DNA of 64,000 bases from Galaxea fascicularis (GCA_948470475.1 OX419338.1:32634382-32698381); one strand, 5' to 3'; shown: positions 49,571-62,499, numbered from the stretch's first letter. A program made the numbers and translations. The notes: a model not told the origin generated them from the sequence alone.

Positions 49571-52500
49571 TCATCCTGAAAACAAAACAAAAAACACGGA
49601 AAACAAACCTTACCGGAAAAGCTCTTATAAGCTCCCCCCGTGTGAAAGTCGATTTTTATAATAATCCCCCTTCCTCTCTAATAACCCCACCTTTTGTGAC
49701 ATTGGAGTTAGCGATTAGTTCCTCCTATATTCCCTGTTACGAAAATCCACTTCCTGCGGCCCAAATGTATTTTTTTTAAAAAAACGAAAACGGCGTACGG
49801 TACTCACAATGCAGACATTCTTATAAAACAATCCGTTCCATTTAACGTTTAAAAGCAGTTGTTTGAGTTTTGTACAAAAGGTATTTTAAGACGAAAACGG
49901 CGTGTTTAAGATTTTAAATAACACCCTCCCCCCCCTCCTTAAGCCCCACTCTCTAACATGGCCCCCGTTATGAGGTCTGAAATTAAATTAGCTCCTAGGG
50001 GGCTCAATAGAGCTTTTACAGTACTACGCACACAACAAAAATAGAAACAATTGAAAGGAAACACAAGATAAAAAAAGTCTTCGTTTAGTGCACATTAAAA
50101 GGATGTTAATATACGAGCAACTCGCACGTTGTCAGGCCCTTGAAATTATACCCGGCAATTATTCATTTTCTTTACCTGAGTTACAATTACTATTGCAAGT
50201 TTTTTGGCACTTGTCACCTACTACGTTGCAGTAGTTGTTGTTGAAAAAGTATGAGCACAGGTTAGAAGGCCAGATGTCACTGCCACATGCTAAGACAAAT
50301 CAAATACGCAATTAAGACATTTCCCTGATTTGGCGAGGTAAATCGAATAAGCTAAATTACCGTAATCACCCTTGCTCTTCCCTTAATTAATCGTTTAATA
50401 AGCACCTCTTACTTCAAACAGCATAACGCGATACCATATTTTTATTGCTTCAAAAGACGCAATACGTACGTGCCTCAAAAGTGGAAAAATAAAAATGACT
50501 CCATTTCAGTTAATTAAGACGCTGGATGTCGGATGTCGTTTCTCCTTCGAGATCTACAAACTAAGCTAATGGCTACAAATTGTGGACTGACTTCAAGTTG
50601 TTTGGTGCAGTTTATGAATTTCTGTTCAAAGTCATCGCGGGTAAATAGGGTTAAAAAAAAGTTTTCTAGCCATTTTGTCTTCTATAAAACAATAGCAGAA
50701 ATCATACATTATTGTTTTTATGTAAAAATATGGAAACTAATTAAATTGTACTTACAGGCACCCTGTCCAACTGAAAACAAAGAAAAACATTCGCGTCAGT
50801 AACTGTTTGGTGGTTGTTGTCGGGCAGTATCACTTTTTTTAAAATAACAATTCCTTATTAGCCACAGGCCGGGTATCATCACAATACAATCATTGTAAGA
50901 AGAAAAAACAAGCAAACAGCAAATTACACAAGGAAATCTGGAAATCCACGAAACACTAACCTAAGAAAAACAATTGAAAAACAATTATAGTCACATCGCT
51001 TGACTCAGTGATGCTTGACAAAAAGTATTCATGACCAAGGCGGATCAATGCAACGCGAATCATTATTGAATGACATAGCATAAATTAAATGAAAGATAAG
51101 AAATATGACAACGCTTGACATCCCTCGAAAGATATTTTTCTGGGGCTCACATTAAAGAAATAAACATGACGTTAGCACACAGAAAGGAAACCGCTATAAA
51201 AAAAATTAAGGAGTTCGGAGCTCCAACAAGCTCAGCTAGTTGGCTAGTGATCATAACTGAAAACTTTAATGAGATTCATTTTATCCATTCCTAAGTAATA
51301 AGCTTTTCTAGCTACTTACCACAGTGGCCACAGGTTTGAGGGCAGTTGTTTGTCATGAAACTACTTTGAGAGCATTGTGACTGGAAATCATTGCACGTGT
51401 CGTATTTGTCAATGCATTGACCTGGTGCTAAAAGTTCAATATACGCATAGATTATTACAGTCAAATACACGTGATTGCTCCCATATCTCGACCTGCAGCT
51501 TAATTAACAAGAGTTTATGCAGTTTTGTAACATAACGGGCGTGGCGGGGAGGGGGGGGATCCAGCAAAGTGGTGAATCGTAGACATTTGGGAGTTTATGG
51601 TGGCACGACGGCGACTGCGAGTACAACACCAAAGCAATTTGTACCTTAAGTAAACAAAACATCATCTCTGTTCATTCATCACACGTCTTGATATATTTCG
51701 TCATAATTTCACATTTTTTGGAGGATATAAACACCCGACGACAAACATTTCTTTTTCTTTTCAAACTTAGAACCGCTCTTTAGAATTTGATTGCAGGAGA
51801 ATTCGCTTTCAATTTACCGACTTGGAAGAATCGCGATGAAGTTTAAAAGATTTTGAATTCACTTTATAGATGATGTTTTCGCTACTGTCACTGTCGTGGT
51901 ATACTTTGATATTTTTTAGTAAAATTGGTTTTAATTTCCAAAGGTTTGGGGGGCTCTTAAGCCTCCCTCCCACCCCCCTCCTTGCTTGCCCTTCCCCCTG
52001 CTACGACCCTGTATCATGGTTTCTTAGAATATTATGTTTCGACGGAACAACATTTTTCAGTAGCGGGCATCGATGTAAAGAGCAAAAACACAATAAGAAA
52101 AGTGATCGTCATTTATAGAGCTTTAGTTCAATCATGACAGGGCATCCATGTGAGTTGCCTCTTGGTCTTAAACTGCTGATCTTCAGCCATGCTCTTTAAA
52201 TGTTGCCGGGTGACAGAAGTAAACCGTTTCAAAAACACTTAAAGGACACCAAAATGATTTAACTTACCGATTGTTGATTCTGGGTTTACAGTTCCTTGAG
52301 CTAAGAAACAAAAACAAAAACAAAACAAAAAAGAAAATAGCTATATGCTTGGAATGGAAAAATTTGTCATATGTCTTTTACCAGTTTCACCACTTCAGTA
52401 TACATGGCGGCTTCAGTATACATGACGTCAAATTTCTTCAATCTGAAAAAACTCCGCCTGTCAGGAAATGTCATGATTCGTAATAGAGACATTAAAGCAG

Positions 52501-53224
52501 TTTTCAATTGAGTGTCGACAGTAAATAGCTTTTTCTTTGGTTTCGCTTTACTTCACTCTGTGATTGGTTAACAAAATTCGCGCCACTTTCTCAGCCAATG
52601 AGCAAAACCAAAACAATCGCGAGTTGCAGGCGCGCATTTCCCGCGCTTGACGTCAGCTCCATAGAATAGCTTCGTATTCTGATTGGTTTATTGCGCTGTT
52701 TGCGTCTGTTGTGTTTGGTCTGTGCTTTGGTTTCGGTTTTCCGAAAGCCGCTCTAAGTAAACTTTAACCAGTTAATAATACACATGAAAAAATTACTCGA
52801 TTGTAATTGGCTGAGAGCAGTGCAGTTCAAGTGTAACACCAGTGCAGAAAGTGTAACACCTGTGCAAATTACAACGAAGATTTCCGAAGTTAAAACGAAG
52901 ACTCGAAGACTTCCGAAGACCAACCGGTGTATTTCGAAGACCACCGAAGATCGACGAACACTTCCGAAGATCACCCGAATGCCTACGATCATTTCCGACG
53001 ATCACCCGAACACTTCCGACGATTTCCGACGATCACCCGAACACGTCCGAAGATTACCGAAGATTACCCGAACACTTCCGGTTATCTCCAGATATTTTTG
53101 AAGCTTCTCCAAGTTTCGGAAGATCGAGGGCAATGCCTTCTGCGTACCTCAGTAGTCAATGTATGGGCTGAAGCTTTTTTATAAGTAGTCTATTTTTTCA
53201 AGTGTATTATTAATAAGTAATCAC

Positions 53225-53260
<36 letters not shown>

Positions 53261-56200
53261 TTGTAATTTTTTTCAAAGACCACAAATTGCACTCGCCCTA
53301 CGGGCTCGTGCAATTTTGTTGGTCTTTGAAAAAATTTACTCGTGCTTAATTATTCCAAATTGCACTCGGAATCATGTGATTACCTATACTAAAACCATTC
53401 TAAAATTCTTAGCCTTGTTTTCATTTTTTTCCGAAACGATTGTGTTTCTCAAATCTATTAAGATAGGTCACCGAGCAAAATTTCGAGCTAAAAACAAATG
53501 TTTTTGGCAGATTTTATTCCGGTTCGCGCGATTTTACGCAGTATTTAACTTCCGGTGTGCTTGATTTTGATTCATTCGGCTGACGCGTGCATCTTAGTTA
53601 TGGCGTGCGTAGATTGTGCTCGCGCGTGCAACTAAAACCCCTCTCCAGCCTCCTTAGAGCTGCAAACGAAATGCAGGAATAACAATCTAAGATAAGCTTA
53701 TGCAATGTTCAGCGCTGAATTGATCACAAAAATGCTCTCTTCTGTTCTGCCGATTAAATATCAGCAAGCTATAATGTTCAATTAACTGAAGCCAAAGTAG
53801 CAAAGCAACTTCAGAAACAATCTGCTGGCCTACTGACCCGTAACTTTCCACTGAGAATTCTCAGAAGAGTAAACTTCCAACCCAGATATATACTTGCCAT
53901 AAATGTATTGAATTCCATGTTTTTCATCATCGGTAACATTCATGTTTGGGTCATAAGGTTTGTATTGCGCGTGCATGATAGCGTTTTGGCGCTGGGTATG
54001 CTTCAATCCCAGAGCGTGTCCAATCTCATGAAGAGCAACTGAAAAGAAATTGGTTCCAGTAGCAACGCCGTCGGTAAACTTTTCAGCGTCGTCAAAGTGG
54101 ATTTCGCCATTCTCAGGGAAGAATGCGTGAGCTAGAGCCCCTCCTGTGCCATCAAAGTCAAATGTGCAAGGGCTATGCTCACCAGCGAAAAATCTACGGT
54201 GAAAGATGCAAATATTTTCACACTCATTTAGGGAGGACCATTAGAAAAATCATGAAGGCGGGGGGGGGGGGGGGTGGGATATTTTCAGTTTGTTTTTTCT
54301 TTTGGCAGCTGCGCATACATGACTTCTATTTTTACTTTGGCTTCTTCTTTGCACGAATTTTCTTTCTTGTCCCTTTACCCTGCAGTATTTTTTTTGGCGC
54401 TCCCTCCGCCCCCTCCCCCCCCCCCCCCATCACTTCTAATGGTTCGCCCTTTTATTGAAGCATGGATTTTAAGAATTAAGAATGTTTGGTGGCAATAGAG
54501 TAGGTATTACGTACTACCTTAGTCCTAACGACAGATCCTAACACACATCCTCAACTGATGCAAGGATTAAACCTTCCCAATATACCTGTCCTGAACTTCT
54601 GCCATGAACTCTTTCATCTGGGTCACGTGGAATAATCATTTTTAACTTTTTATTTAGTGGTGAACGAAGTTCAACTTACGATAAGGTGATATCTGAGTCA
54701 CTAACAGAGTTGTCCGTCACATCAACAAATGATAACGGACTGATTGCTTCCCAGGATTTAAACGCTCTATCTGCAATGGCGCGCACCTCTGATGAAGTCA
54801 AACCTCCATTTGATGCATAGTTGGCAAACTTGTAAGTGAGTGTTGTCTTATTCCATTTGTCTCCAGACACGGAAAACCTCTTCACTCTCCCTGAAATGGG
54901 TGATAAGCGGCAAATTAAAAAATCGGGCCAGCTTTCCTTTGCGGGTTTTGCTTAAACGAACGGAAAACCGCTTCACTCTCCCGAAAATGGGTGATTAGCG
55001 TCAAATTAAAAAATCTGGCCAGCTTTCCTTTGCGGGTTTTGCTTAAACGAACGTTTGGTTCCCAGTATACACCTTTGATGGTAGGGGTTAGAACCAATAT
55101 ACAGATAAATTAATATGAAGCTCAAATATGAAGCTCAAATGCGTTGGACGTTAAAAGCCGCACAGAGTGCAGATATGAACTGATCAGTGTCAAACACATG
55201 CATAAGTCATCAGAGGGGATACAAATACAGCAAGAAAATGCTTGAAACAATCTTAGTTCGAAAGGGCGAACGGCTTGTTGATTGATCACATTTTAAAGTT
55301 AATAAACGAGCATGAAGCGACCCCAGTCGATAAAGCTACAACCAGTTGCAAAATTGTTGAGACATTCGCAATCAAAAACACCTTTTCTTTCTCTAAAACG
55401 CTGCTGCTAACAAATCTGTGAAATACAATACACACCCCCTCCCTCCCCCCCCCCCTTTCAAAGTTGTTCCTCAAAGTTTCGAGCATGGTGTGGCACTGTT
55501 AACAACTTTGATACGAGGGGGAGAGGGAGGGAAAGCGGAAGATAATGGAAACATCAGTGAAGGCCAAATGGTGTACAGTGTCTCGAGTATTTTTGCAAGT
55601 TGTTGTAGCACTCTTTGACTTTTTCGGCTCATAACAAACGAAACCAAAATTATTAACCAAGCGTTTTGAATGCTTTCGACCACTGATCGTAAAAACTGTA
55701 ACTCACTTGACAACTTTTAATTTACTTGAGATATTCAAACATCAATAAATCTGCAGGTATTTGTAATTAACGCCAGTCACTGATGAGCTCGAGAATTAGG
55801 ATACAGATAATGATGATGAGAACAAGGGGCGAGGGATCTCGAAGAACACATGAGTGTGAAGGAAAGGGTGGCAACGATAAGGATGAACATGAGCATGGAG
55901 ACGAGGATAGGAATGAGGGTGAGTATATGGGCGAGAATGACGATGAGGTTGAGGATGAGGTTGAGTATGAGGATGTCCGGGGTGGGATGAGGGAGAGGAT
56001 GTGGACGAGAATGGGAGTGGGGATGATGACCATGCAGAGCATACTGTTGCTGGTGTTGCTGACTGATCACGATCATGGTGAAGTTGATGCTAGTATATGG
56101 TTGTAATAGTTGCCTCATGATTATTCAATTTCATCTTACCAGAGCCAGAGGACATTGTTTCGTCTCGATCAGGGACCCCGCATCGCGGTTTATACATTTC

Positions 56201-56332
56201 TTTGATTGTAGTGGCGTCAAGAATACCAGTCACTGGGATTTCGGATTGCTGCTGAAACTCTCTCAGAGCGTCTTCAACGTTGTGATTTCCATCTACCAAG
56301 GGCGACAAGTACCGATACTGTTTCAGATATTT
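49571..56332 (-). CDS. Gene E: matrix metalloproteinase with two ShKT domains (5' exon missing)
   Basis: Exons in transcript order: 56332-56140, 54890-54680, 54193-53898, 52300-52268, 51427-51320, 50770-50756, 50289-50176, and a last one with a stop at 49573-49571. Exon 56332 gives the prodomain (KYLKQYRYLSP) and cysteine switch PRCGVPD. Exon 54890 opens with RVKRFSVSGDKW: a furin motif at the catalytic-domain start, then SSEVRAIADRAFKSWE. Exon 54193 has the zinc motif HEIGHALGLKH and Met-turn AIMHAQY. Then a threonine-rich linker, ShKT-1 (C-x6-C-x6-C-x9-C-x3-C-x2-C), a 15-nt microexon, ShKT-2 (C-x9-C-x8-C-x6-C-x3-C-x3-C) and stop. There is no hemopexin domain. The signal-peptide exon was not found upstream. 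Expected to be a secreted, furin-activated zinc endopeptidase acting on matrix. Intron 3 needs a GC donor. Confidence 0.9.
50756..50770 (-). other. 15-nt microexon of gene E
   Basis: TTGGACAGGGTGCCT stands between a good acceptor (ttttcag) and donor (gtaagtac), phase 1-1. It adds five residues between the ShKT domains. Skipping it keeps the frame, so it may be alternatively spliced. Confidence 0.6.
52865..53100. repeat. Minisatellite in the MMP intron
   Basis: Imperfect units of about 22-30 bp built from CGAAGATCACC, GAACACTTCCGA and CGATGATTTCC-like words. Frames are open on both strands because of the repeat and are not genes. Confidence 0.75.
53217..53383. mobile_element. 167-bp palindromic MITE
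   Basis: It starts GTAATCACATGATT and ends AATCATGTGATTAC. The arms TTTTTCAAAGACCA and TGGTCTTTGAAAAA continue inward to a central GCCCTACGGGC. It lies in the MMP intron before the linker exon. Confidence 0.85.
54871..55052. repeat. 91-bp tandem duplication over the 5' edge of the MMP furin-site exon
   Basis: Copies 54871-54961 and 54962-55052. The unit covers the first 20 bp of exon 54890 with its acceptor plus intron. In the outer copy the acceptor CAG reads TCG and is dead, so only the inner copy is spliced. Confidence 0.85.
55337..55497 (-). repeat. Dispersed repeat, copy 1
   Basis: Reverse-complement match to 59975-60126: CACCATGCTCGAAAC, a purine-rich GGGAGAGGGAGGG-like tract, CACAGATTT, and TGTCTCAACAATTTTG occur in the same order. 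Probably a short mobile element; family unknown. Confidence 0.65.
55800..56030. repeat. GATGAG-rich low-complexity tract
   Basis: Purine-rich hexamer-like repeats (GATGAGGTTGAGGAT, GGGATGAGGGAGAGG). Frames on both strands here are compositional artefacts. Confidence 0.75.
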
Positions 56333-57060
56333 CTGATTTGAAGGGGAGAAAGCATATGATAGATATATTTATTACTCCCATTTTGAAATCACTAATCACT
56401 TATGAAATCTGATTGGCTCTCAACAATGTAATTTATTCCCAAATTGCACCATTTTTTCCTCTAAATCACATCCTTTTCTTAAGCCCATCAAACTTCAAAA
56501 CTGGTTTTCCTGAAGTGAACATTAAATAAATGTTAATATTGACAAAAAAAACTGCGTGATTTCAAAATGGGTGTAATAAAGTGGTAATTGAACTTTGTGT
56601 TGTACAATTTTGGTCTAAAATCATACTTTTCGCTCGTTCGTTCGATTTTGAAATCATGCGTATGATTTCAGATCAAAATGCATTCCACTCAGTTCAATTA
56701 CCTGTATATATAATATGTTTTCACTACTTTTTATTAGGATGTTAAAGGGAATCTAGCAAATGCCAGTGATATAACACTAACTGAATCATCATAATGATGG
56801 CTGTAGTAATGTTGATGGCGACGGCGATCGTGTGCCGGTGAGGCTAGTGATGAAACACCAGTTCAGTGAGGTTGGTGCGTGCAACTGAAACACGGAAACG
56901 TGGTAAATGTCTTAGAAAGGTCGAAGTAACTATCAACAATGAACTATGAAGAAGAATGCTTTACAAGGTCCATATGTTGGAAAAGAGCCCTTTACACTAC
57001 TGCTGGTTCTGTATTGGCAAGAAACCAGACTCCAATGCGAAGTGTAGCTAGAAAAGGTAA
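56333..57060. other. Upstream intron or flank of the MMP gene
   Basis: The missing signal-peptide exon of gene E should lie here or further right, but no minus-strand hydrophobic start followed by a donor was found. Confidence 0.4.
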
Positions 57061-57071
57061 CTGCTACTCCT

Positions 57072-57078
57072 ATTACTG

Positions 57079-57122
<44 letters not shown>

Positions 57123-57300
57123 ACTACTACTACTACTACTACTACTACTAATAATAATAATAATAATAATAACAATAATAATTAATAATAATGATGATAA
57201 TAATAATGATAATAATAACCTATTGAACAGAAATATCACGATTTCTGATAAATGTCACGATAGTGATGATGATGATGATGATGATAATGATGATGGTGAT
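57072..57300. repeat. Compound trinucleotide microsatellite
   Basis: CTG units (57078-57119), then CTA units to about 57150, then AAT units to about 57180, then AAT/GAT mix, then GAT units at 57263-57285. The poly-Ser, poly-Leu and poly-Cys frames are artefacts. Confidence 0.93.
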
Positions 57301-57309
57301 ATAACAACA

Positions 57310-59970
57310 ACAATAACCTATAGAACAGAAAAGCCACGATTTCTTTTATGTCCACAAAACCACTTCAGTACACAATAAAAGTGTACGATCAAGAGGGTAG
57401 ATTGAAAGCAACTAAAAGACCTGATTTTGCCCGCTACGAGAAATGAAGCGTTCACCCTACTATTTCAAAAGATTCCTCTGTATCATCTAATGGGGCTTCA
57501 CTTGATGACTGTAGACATGACGCGAGAAGTAACAATCGCAAAATTGTCGATTGTTCCATAGAGTACCACGATTGGTCTTTCTTCTTTTTTGTGTGGCGCT
57601 GTCGGCCGTGCTAGGCAATTAAATGCTGAATTCTCGCAATGGAAAGAAATTTATAATTACAGCACTGAAAATCAACACCAAAATTTAAAGTTAGCTAAGT
57701 TAGACGATTGTAACAAACCGGTAATAGATATTAAAAGGTCAAAATAAACCACTTGAGGAATCTATATTTAGTTAAATCCATCAATTGCAAACAACAAAGG
57801 GATGTGTTGTTGCTCAATTATATTATGAGACAAGTATGACAATCCGCCGATATTACGCTTCTCTTGTTGTGTGTCAATATACTCCTTTTTGTTGTCAACT
57901 TTTCGTTCGCAAGTTAACTTCTTTGACTGGCTATTGATTAACCAGAAAAAAATATTTTTACGCGTCTTGTCTTGCTTTCTTCCTCTTCTACATCTTTTAC
58001 TACGAGGGCTTACTTCTAAAACAAAGAATTTATGTGAAAGAAATTTCATTTTTAAGTTGAACAGATCATTCTCGATGTTACAAAGCCAAATAAAACTCGA
58101 AACTAATGAAAAAAGCAATTACATTTCAATTGACGGAGCGGCGTACATTTAAATACAGCTTATCCGTCATTTTTCGAGTTTTTAAGTGACCTCATATATA
58201 TTAATAAACGCAGAGAGTTCTAAAGCAAGCTCTGAAAACACTTAGATACTTTACAGATATTTAATCATTCCTTTATAAATAAAAACCGAGTAAATTGTAA
58301 AAAAATATAATAGAATTTAGTTGTCGCTTGTTCGGCACCAAATGCGTTAAGCACAATCCTTTGACTAGTTGAATATTCGAACCTGTCGCAATTCGTCTGA
58401 AAGCCGCGAGAAAATAATTAAAGAAAGTTACTTGACATTATTTAAATCCTGACTCCCCGACGAAGCCTGCTCGATTCCGAAGAAACACAGGCTACGCTAC
58501 GAAGCGGCATAGCTAGGCGGTACCTACCTTCAGAGCAAAGAAACCCCTAAATCCAGCTCTAAAATATTTAATGGTATTGTATATAAAGAAGAATAATGTG
58601 CGTGGTTTTATAAGTTAGCAAAACATTACACAGACGCGCACAGAAGGGGAATCCCAAGCAACAAAAGAACTTAGACAGAACTGAGTGACTGCTGGTTGTT
58701 GTCGTTGGGGTTTCCAGCTGCTATCCAATAAATTTGGTTTCCATTTCAAACGATCCCGGTAAGAGTATACAAATACGTGTTTTAAGGGTTGAGGGGGGAA
58801 AAATATTCATTTCCTGTCCATTAGTACGATTGTTTCATTATTCAAGTACAGTTCTCCGGTGTACACACTTGTTGAGTGTCACTGGGCTACCTTGCCAGGG
58901 TCTCATTTTCTTATGATCACGAGTTCCCTTTTGTCTCAATATAAAATCACTAAAATAAACACCCAGCACTGAACAACAGGCACACGAAAAGCGTGGCTGC
59001 TGTGCTAAGGAATCCCTAAATGATAAAAGAAGGTTCGTTTAAATATATAGGATTATCAGTCTTAATCTGTTCTCATTTTTTTTTTACCACCAAATCATGC
59101 CCGGTTCCACGACGCCAAGTGTTTTCATTTGTTAATCTGACCACCATTGATTAAGCGGGGCGTTACCGGTAAATGCCTCGTTTTTCGGTCATTTCAGCAC
59201 TTCAATATCTCGCAAAGATTTCATTCAATCGAAAAATGGTTCAATAATTTGGTTAATTTGGTCCATTAATTAAATGTTTGTAAATTTTTAGATGGTTTTT
59301 GGAATGTTTGGAAGGAAGAAGAGTTCTGTTTGGAGGAATGCCGAAAAATATGGAAAATTGAAAAATATTGGATTTGAAGGGTGTTGAAATCTCCGCCACC
59401 ATAACAAGGTGCCCCTGACCCGTTAGAGGACTAAATGAGTTATGTATATACCCTTGTCTATTTATCTATCTTTCTTTCAATCTTTCAATGCACCCCATTT
59501 TATCCGCAAAATTTTACATACACCCCCTCCCCCATCTTTAAAGTAGACCTTAAATACAACATCACATTCCTTCCCCTGCTTCAGTATACCTCCCATCTGT
59601 TTAAATCGCAGCAGTATGCAGGGCGTTTGTCCCGTCAACCTAGTTTACTGAATATGGTACCTTTGATCGTTCTTGCGATTTTTCTGTAGGTTAGTGGTAG
59701 AGCATCCGAACTGAGATATCGCGCGGAATGTTATACCTACCTTGCTATTATATCCATTTGTCTGTCTGAAAGGAGCAGTCACTTAAACTACATACATCTG
59801 TTGCATGACTTCAGACAAAGGGTAGGCGATCACACTGACCCTGAAAATCAGCTTACAATTCCGGCATACATTCAAAGATGGTTAAATATGATACAACATT
59901 TCAAAAACAACACAGCTACATGCAACGAATTGCAGATCTGAAATACTTGAGACGCTGTACGTCATGCTAC
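57310..59970. other. Intergenic, no gene recognised
   Basis: Frames at 57768-58152 on both strands have no domain or splice context. A tRNA-like A-box fragment (GTAGGTTAGTGGTAGAGCAT) sits at about 59687-59706, akin to that at 45204. Confidence 0.4.
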
Positions 59971-59974
59971 GGCA

Positions 59975-60126
59975 GTGCAACACCATGCTCGAAACTTGGA
60001 GGAACAACTGTGACAGGGGGAGAGGGAGGGGCTGTGTGTTGTATCTCACAGATTTCGAAGCAGCAGCGGTTTTGAGGAAGAAAAGCTGTCAGTATTTGAT
60101 CGGAAATGTCTCAACAATTTTGTAAC
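59975..60126 (+). repeat. Dispersed repeat, copy 2
   Basis: See 55337-55497; this copy is in the opposite orientation, 4.6 kb away. Confidence 0.65.
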
Positions 60127-61008
60127 TGATTCAGGTAGCTCGGCTTACTGATTTTTTAGCCAAGCCTTGATGAAGTATTGTGACGTATTGTTGTTATAAT
60201 TTTGATCAAGCTGTCACTGAGAAATTGTTTAAGACGTGTGTTAATTTACACTAGAAGAACAACTTTACAGAGAACGCATTTTACTTAGCCTGCGAGTAAG
60301 CTCTCTATTGGGGTTTTGCGCGAGATTTATTTCGGGCGCGAGTAGCAGATCACCGCTCGCCCCCGACATGAATTGCCCGCAACCGCAGACTACATTTTAC
60401 TAAGCAAATCACCTTTTCCTTAGAGCAGACTGATACACACTAATATTACCGGAAGGATAAATAGTAGTTAAAATAAAGAAAATTATGCTAAATAAGTTGC
60501 GTATTAGACTTTACCAAGTAAACCTTGCAGCATAAATAAAATCAAGCATTAAGAATACTGTATATATACATAAACAACGCAGTAAATATTGGCCGTGACA
60601 CTCTTTAAGAAAGTGGCTCCGATGGACCATCAAAAGAGCTACAAAGGTCGCTTTATTTAATTCTTTATGATTAGAACAAAATATTTGCCTCAATATAGAC
60701 CATAATTTGCTTTCAGCTCCTTTGGTGCATGCATAACTTTCATCGGTGGTTTTAGAAATATTTTGGCCGGTGAAGCCTATTGAAGTGGAAGGAAACGTTT
60801 TTTTTTTGTTTTGTTTTTTTTTTTAAATTAGTTTTCGCCTTTCCTTCTTTATTTGATATCCACACAACCACATGCATTAATTATACATGCATACTGAACC
60901 CTGGCACGCATCACTGTCATACTAGTCCTGTTTCAAAAACGAGGAGTGTTTGAGTCACAAAAATTATGTATGGGTTATTGAACAAGCTTGTTCGGTCAAG
61001 ATATATAT

Positions 61009-61152
61009 CTTATTAACCAAGCGCGAGGGCCGTAATGGGAGAATATCGGCCCGAGGTCTTGGCAGTACGGACCGAGCGCAGCGAGGTCCGTACAAAAAAG
61101 ACCGAGGGCCGATATTCTCCCAGTACGGTCCCGAGCAAGCTTGGTTAATAAG
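61009..61152. mobile_element. Palindromic element with CTTATTAACCAAG ends
   Basis: CTTATTAACCAAG at 61009 and CTTGGTTAATAAG at 61140 are exact inverted partners. Inside, GGGAGAATATCGGCCC and GGGCCGATATTCTCCC pair, closing on GGACCGAGCGCAGCGAGGTCC. Confidence 0.85.
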
Positions 61153-61156
61153 AGAT

Positions 61157-62351
61157 TTATTACACGACTGAAGACACGGCCCTCGCGCTTGGTTAATTAA
61201 CCATTATTCTACGAGGGCACGCTGATCATAACCAACTCGGCGCTACGCGCCTCATTGTTATTTATCATTTCATATCCAGCAAGCCCGAGTAGAATATTTG
61301 TTTTATTAAAAACACTGCGACCACGAATTGAGAATCTGAACCAAAAGCAAATGAAAGAAATAAACGTAGAGAAAGAGAAAACGGTGAAATGGCAACATTT
61401 GTTAATCGCTTGACTAAACGAAAAGGGCGCGAAAACCTTAGCTTTGTTGCAGCGTTTCTGGGAAAAGTTGAATGAATTTAACGAAAGTATCCGATAGGAA
61501 CGCCGGCAGGAGCTTCATCCCCGGAAAATTACTCTATTTTAGTGGCTCAGGACTGCTGTAAATTGTCAATGTTTTAAAAAAGTGGATAGAACGGCCTTCA
61601 CATGGATGTCCGTGCCGAGGAAGAAAGCGAATTTGTAATCCGTACAAACAACGGCGCCATGTGCGAATTTCATCAAAATGAAGACATATTTCAATTTAAA
61701 AAGACTATGATGAACTAGAACATTACCTCACCGAAACTGGTCGGAAACAAGCAACCTGAGGAATAAGCAAAAGAAATATCATGGCTATGAAAGAAATATC
61801 CTGAGCCTCTTGAAGTTTATCTAATGCGTGCGGCATAAAAACTGGAACCGCGGCCCAGCAGAATAACAAAAACAACGAGAGCAGCGATTCTTCTCGTCTT
61901 TACTAAACGTGACGCTGTAGAAGTTAAACGTTTCAAGCTGGTGATTGGTACATTTCAGCGAGCGCAGGTAAAAGACCACTTTTACTTTGTTGATTTTTAG
62001 TTTTAAAAGAACACCGATCCTTCGAAGGAATTCCTGTAGCGAATGCTGCTGTGAACTTTTCCCAGAGCTGCAAGAAAATTGTTTAAAACAGAAACCTGCA
62101 CAGATCTGGTCTTTTGTCGTTCTCGTCTGTATTTCGGTTCCAGTGTTGCAATTTCTACTTGTTAATTCCGCTGAGATGATTTGTATTCACTAATTGCTGC
62201 CGGTTTCGGGGAAAAATTTTACTCGGCTTATACAACGCGGGACCATTCGGGACAATACCCCGAATACTTAGAGAATATCGGACCGGCAATAGAGCAATCT
62301 TATTGGTCGATTTTAGTTATTGGCCCTCTGACTGCCTAAGTCGTGTAATAA
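61157..62351. mobile_element. Possible 1.2-kb element with TTATTACACGACT ends
   Basis: TTATTACACGACT at 61157-61169 is matched in inverted orientation by AGTCGTGTAATAA at 62339-62351. No transposase seen. AAGCCCGAGTAGAATA near 61280 also occurs in the palindrome arms (16539 and 21140), so parts are shared with other repeats. Confidence 0.5.
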
Positions 62352-62499
62352 GTGTAATTAACGTATGCGGCTGTGTGAAAATATTGCCCTTTATTTATCT
62401 TACAGCAATTCTTTCAAATTTTCTGGGTTTGGTATCCCTGTGATGGGACGAAGGACGCGAGGGACTGGTTCGTCATGTTATCACTAACCGTTTTGAAAA

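Noticed and set aside
55783..56118. Acidic GEGDE-rich protein and opposite-strand Leu/Ser-rich frame
   Set aside because: Low-complexity GATGAG tract, with no splice or domain support; lies in the MMP intron.
56933..57239. Poly-Leu, poly-Ser and poly-Cys frames
   Set aside because: Compound trinucleotide microsatellite.
58920..59030. Hydrophobic minus-strand segment as the missing signal exon of gene E
   Set aside because: A stop codon precedes it in frame and there is no start codon or usable donor.
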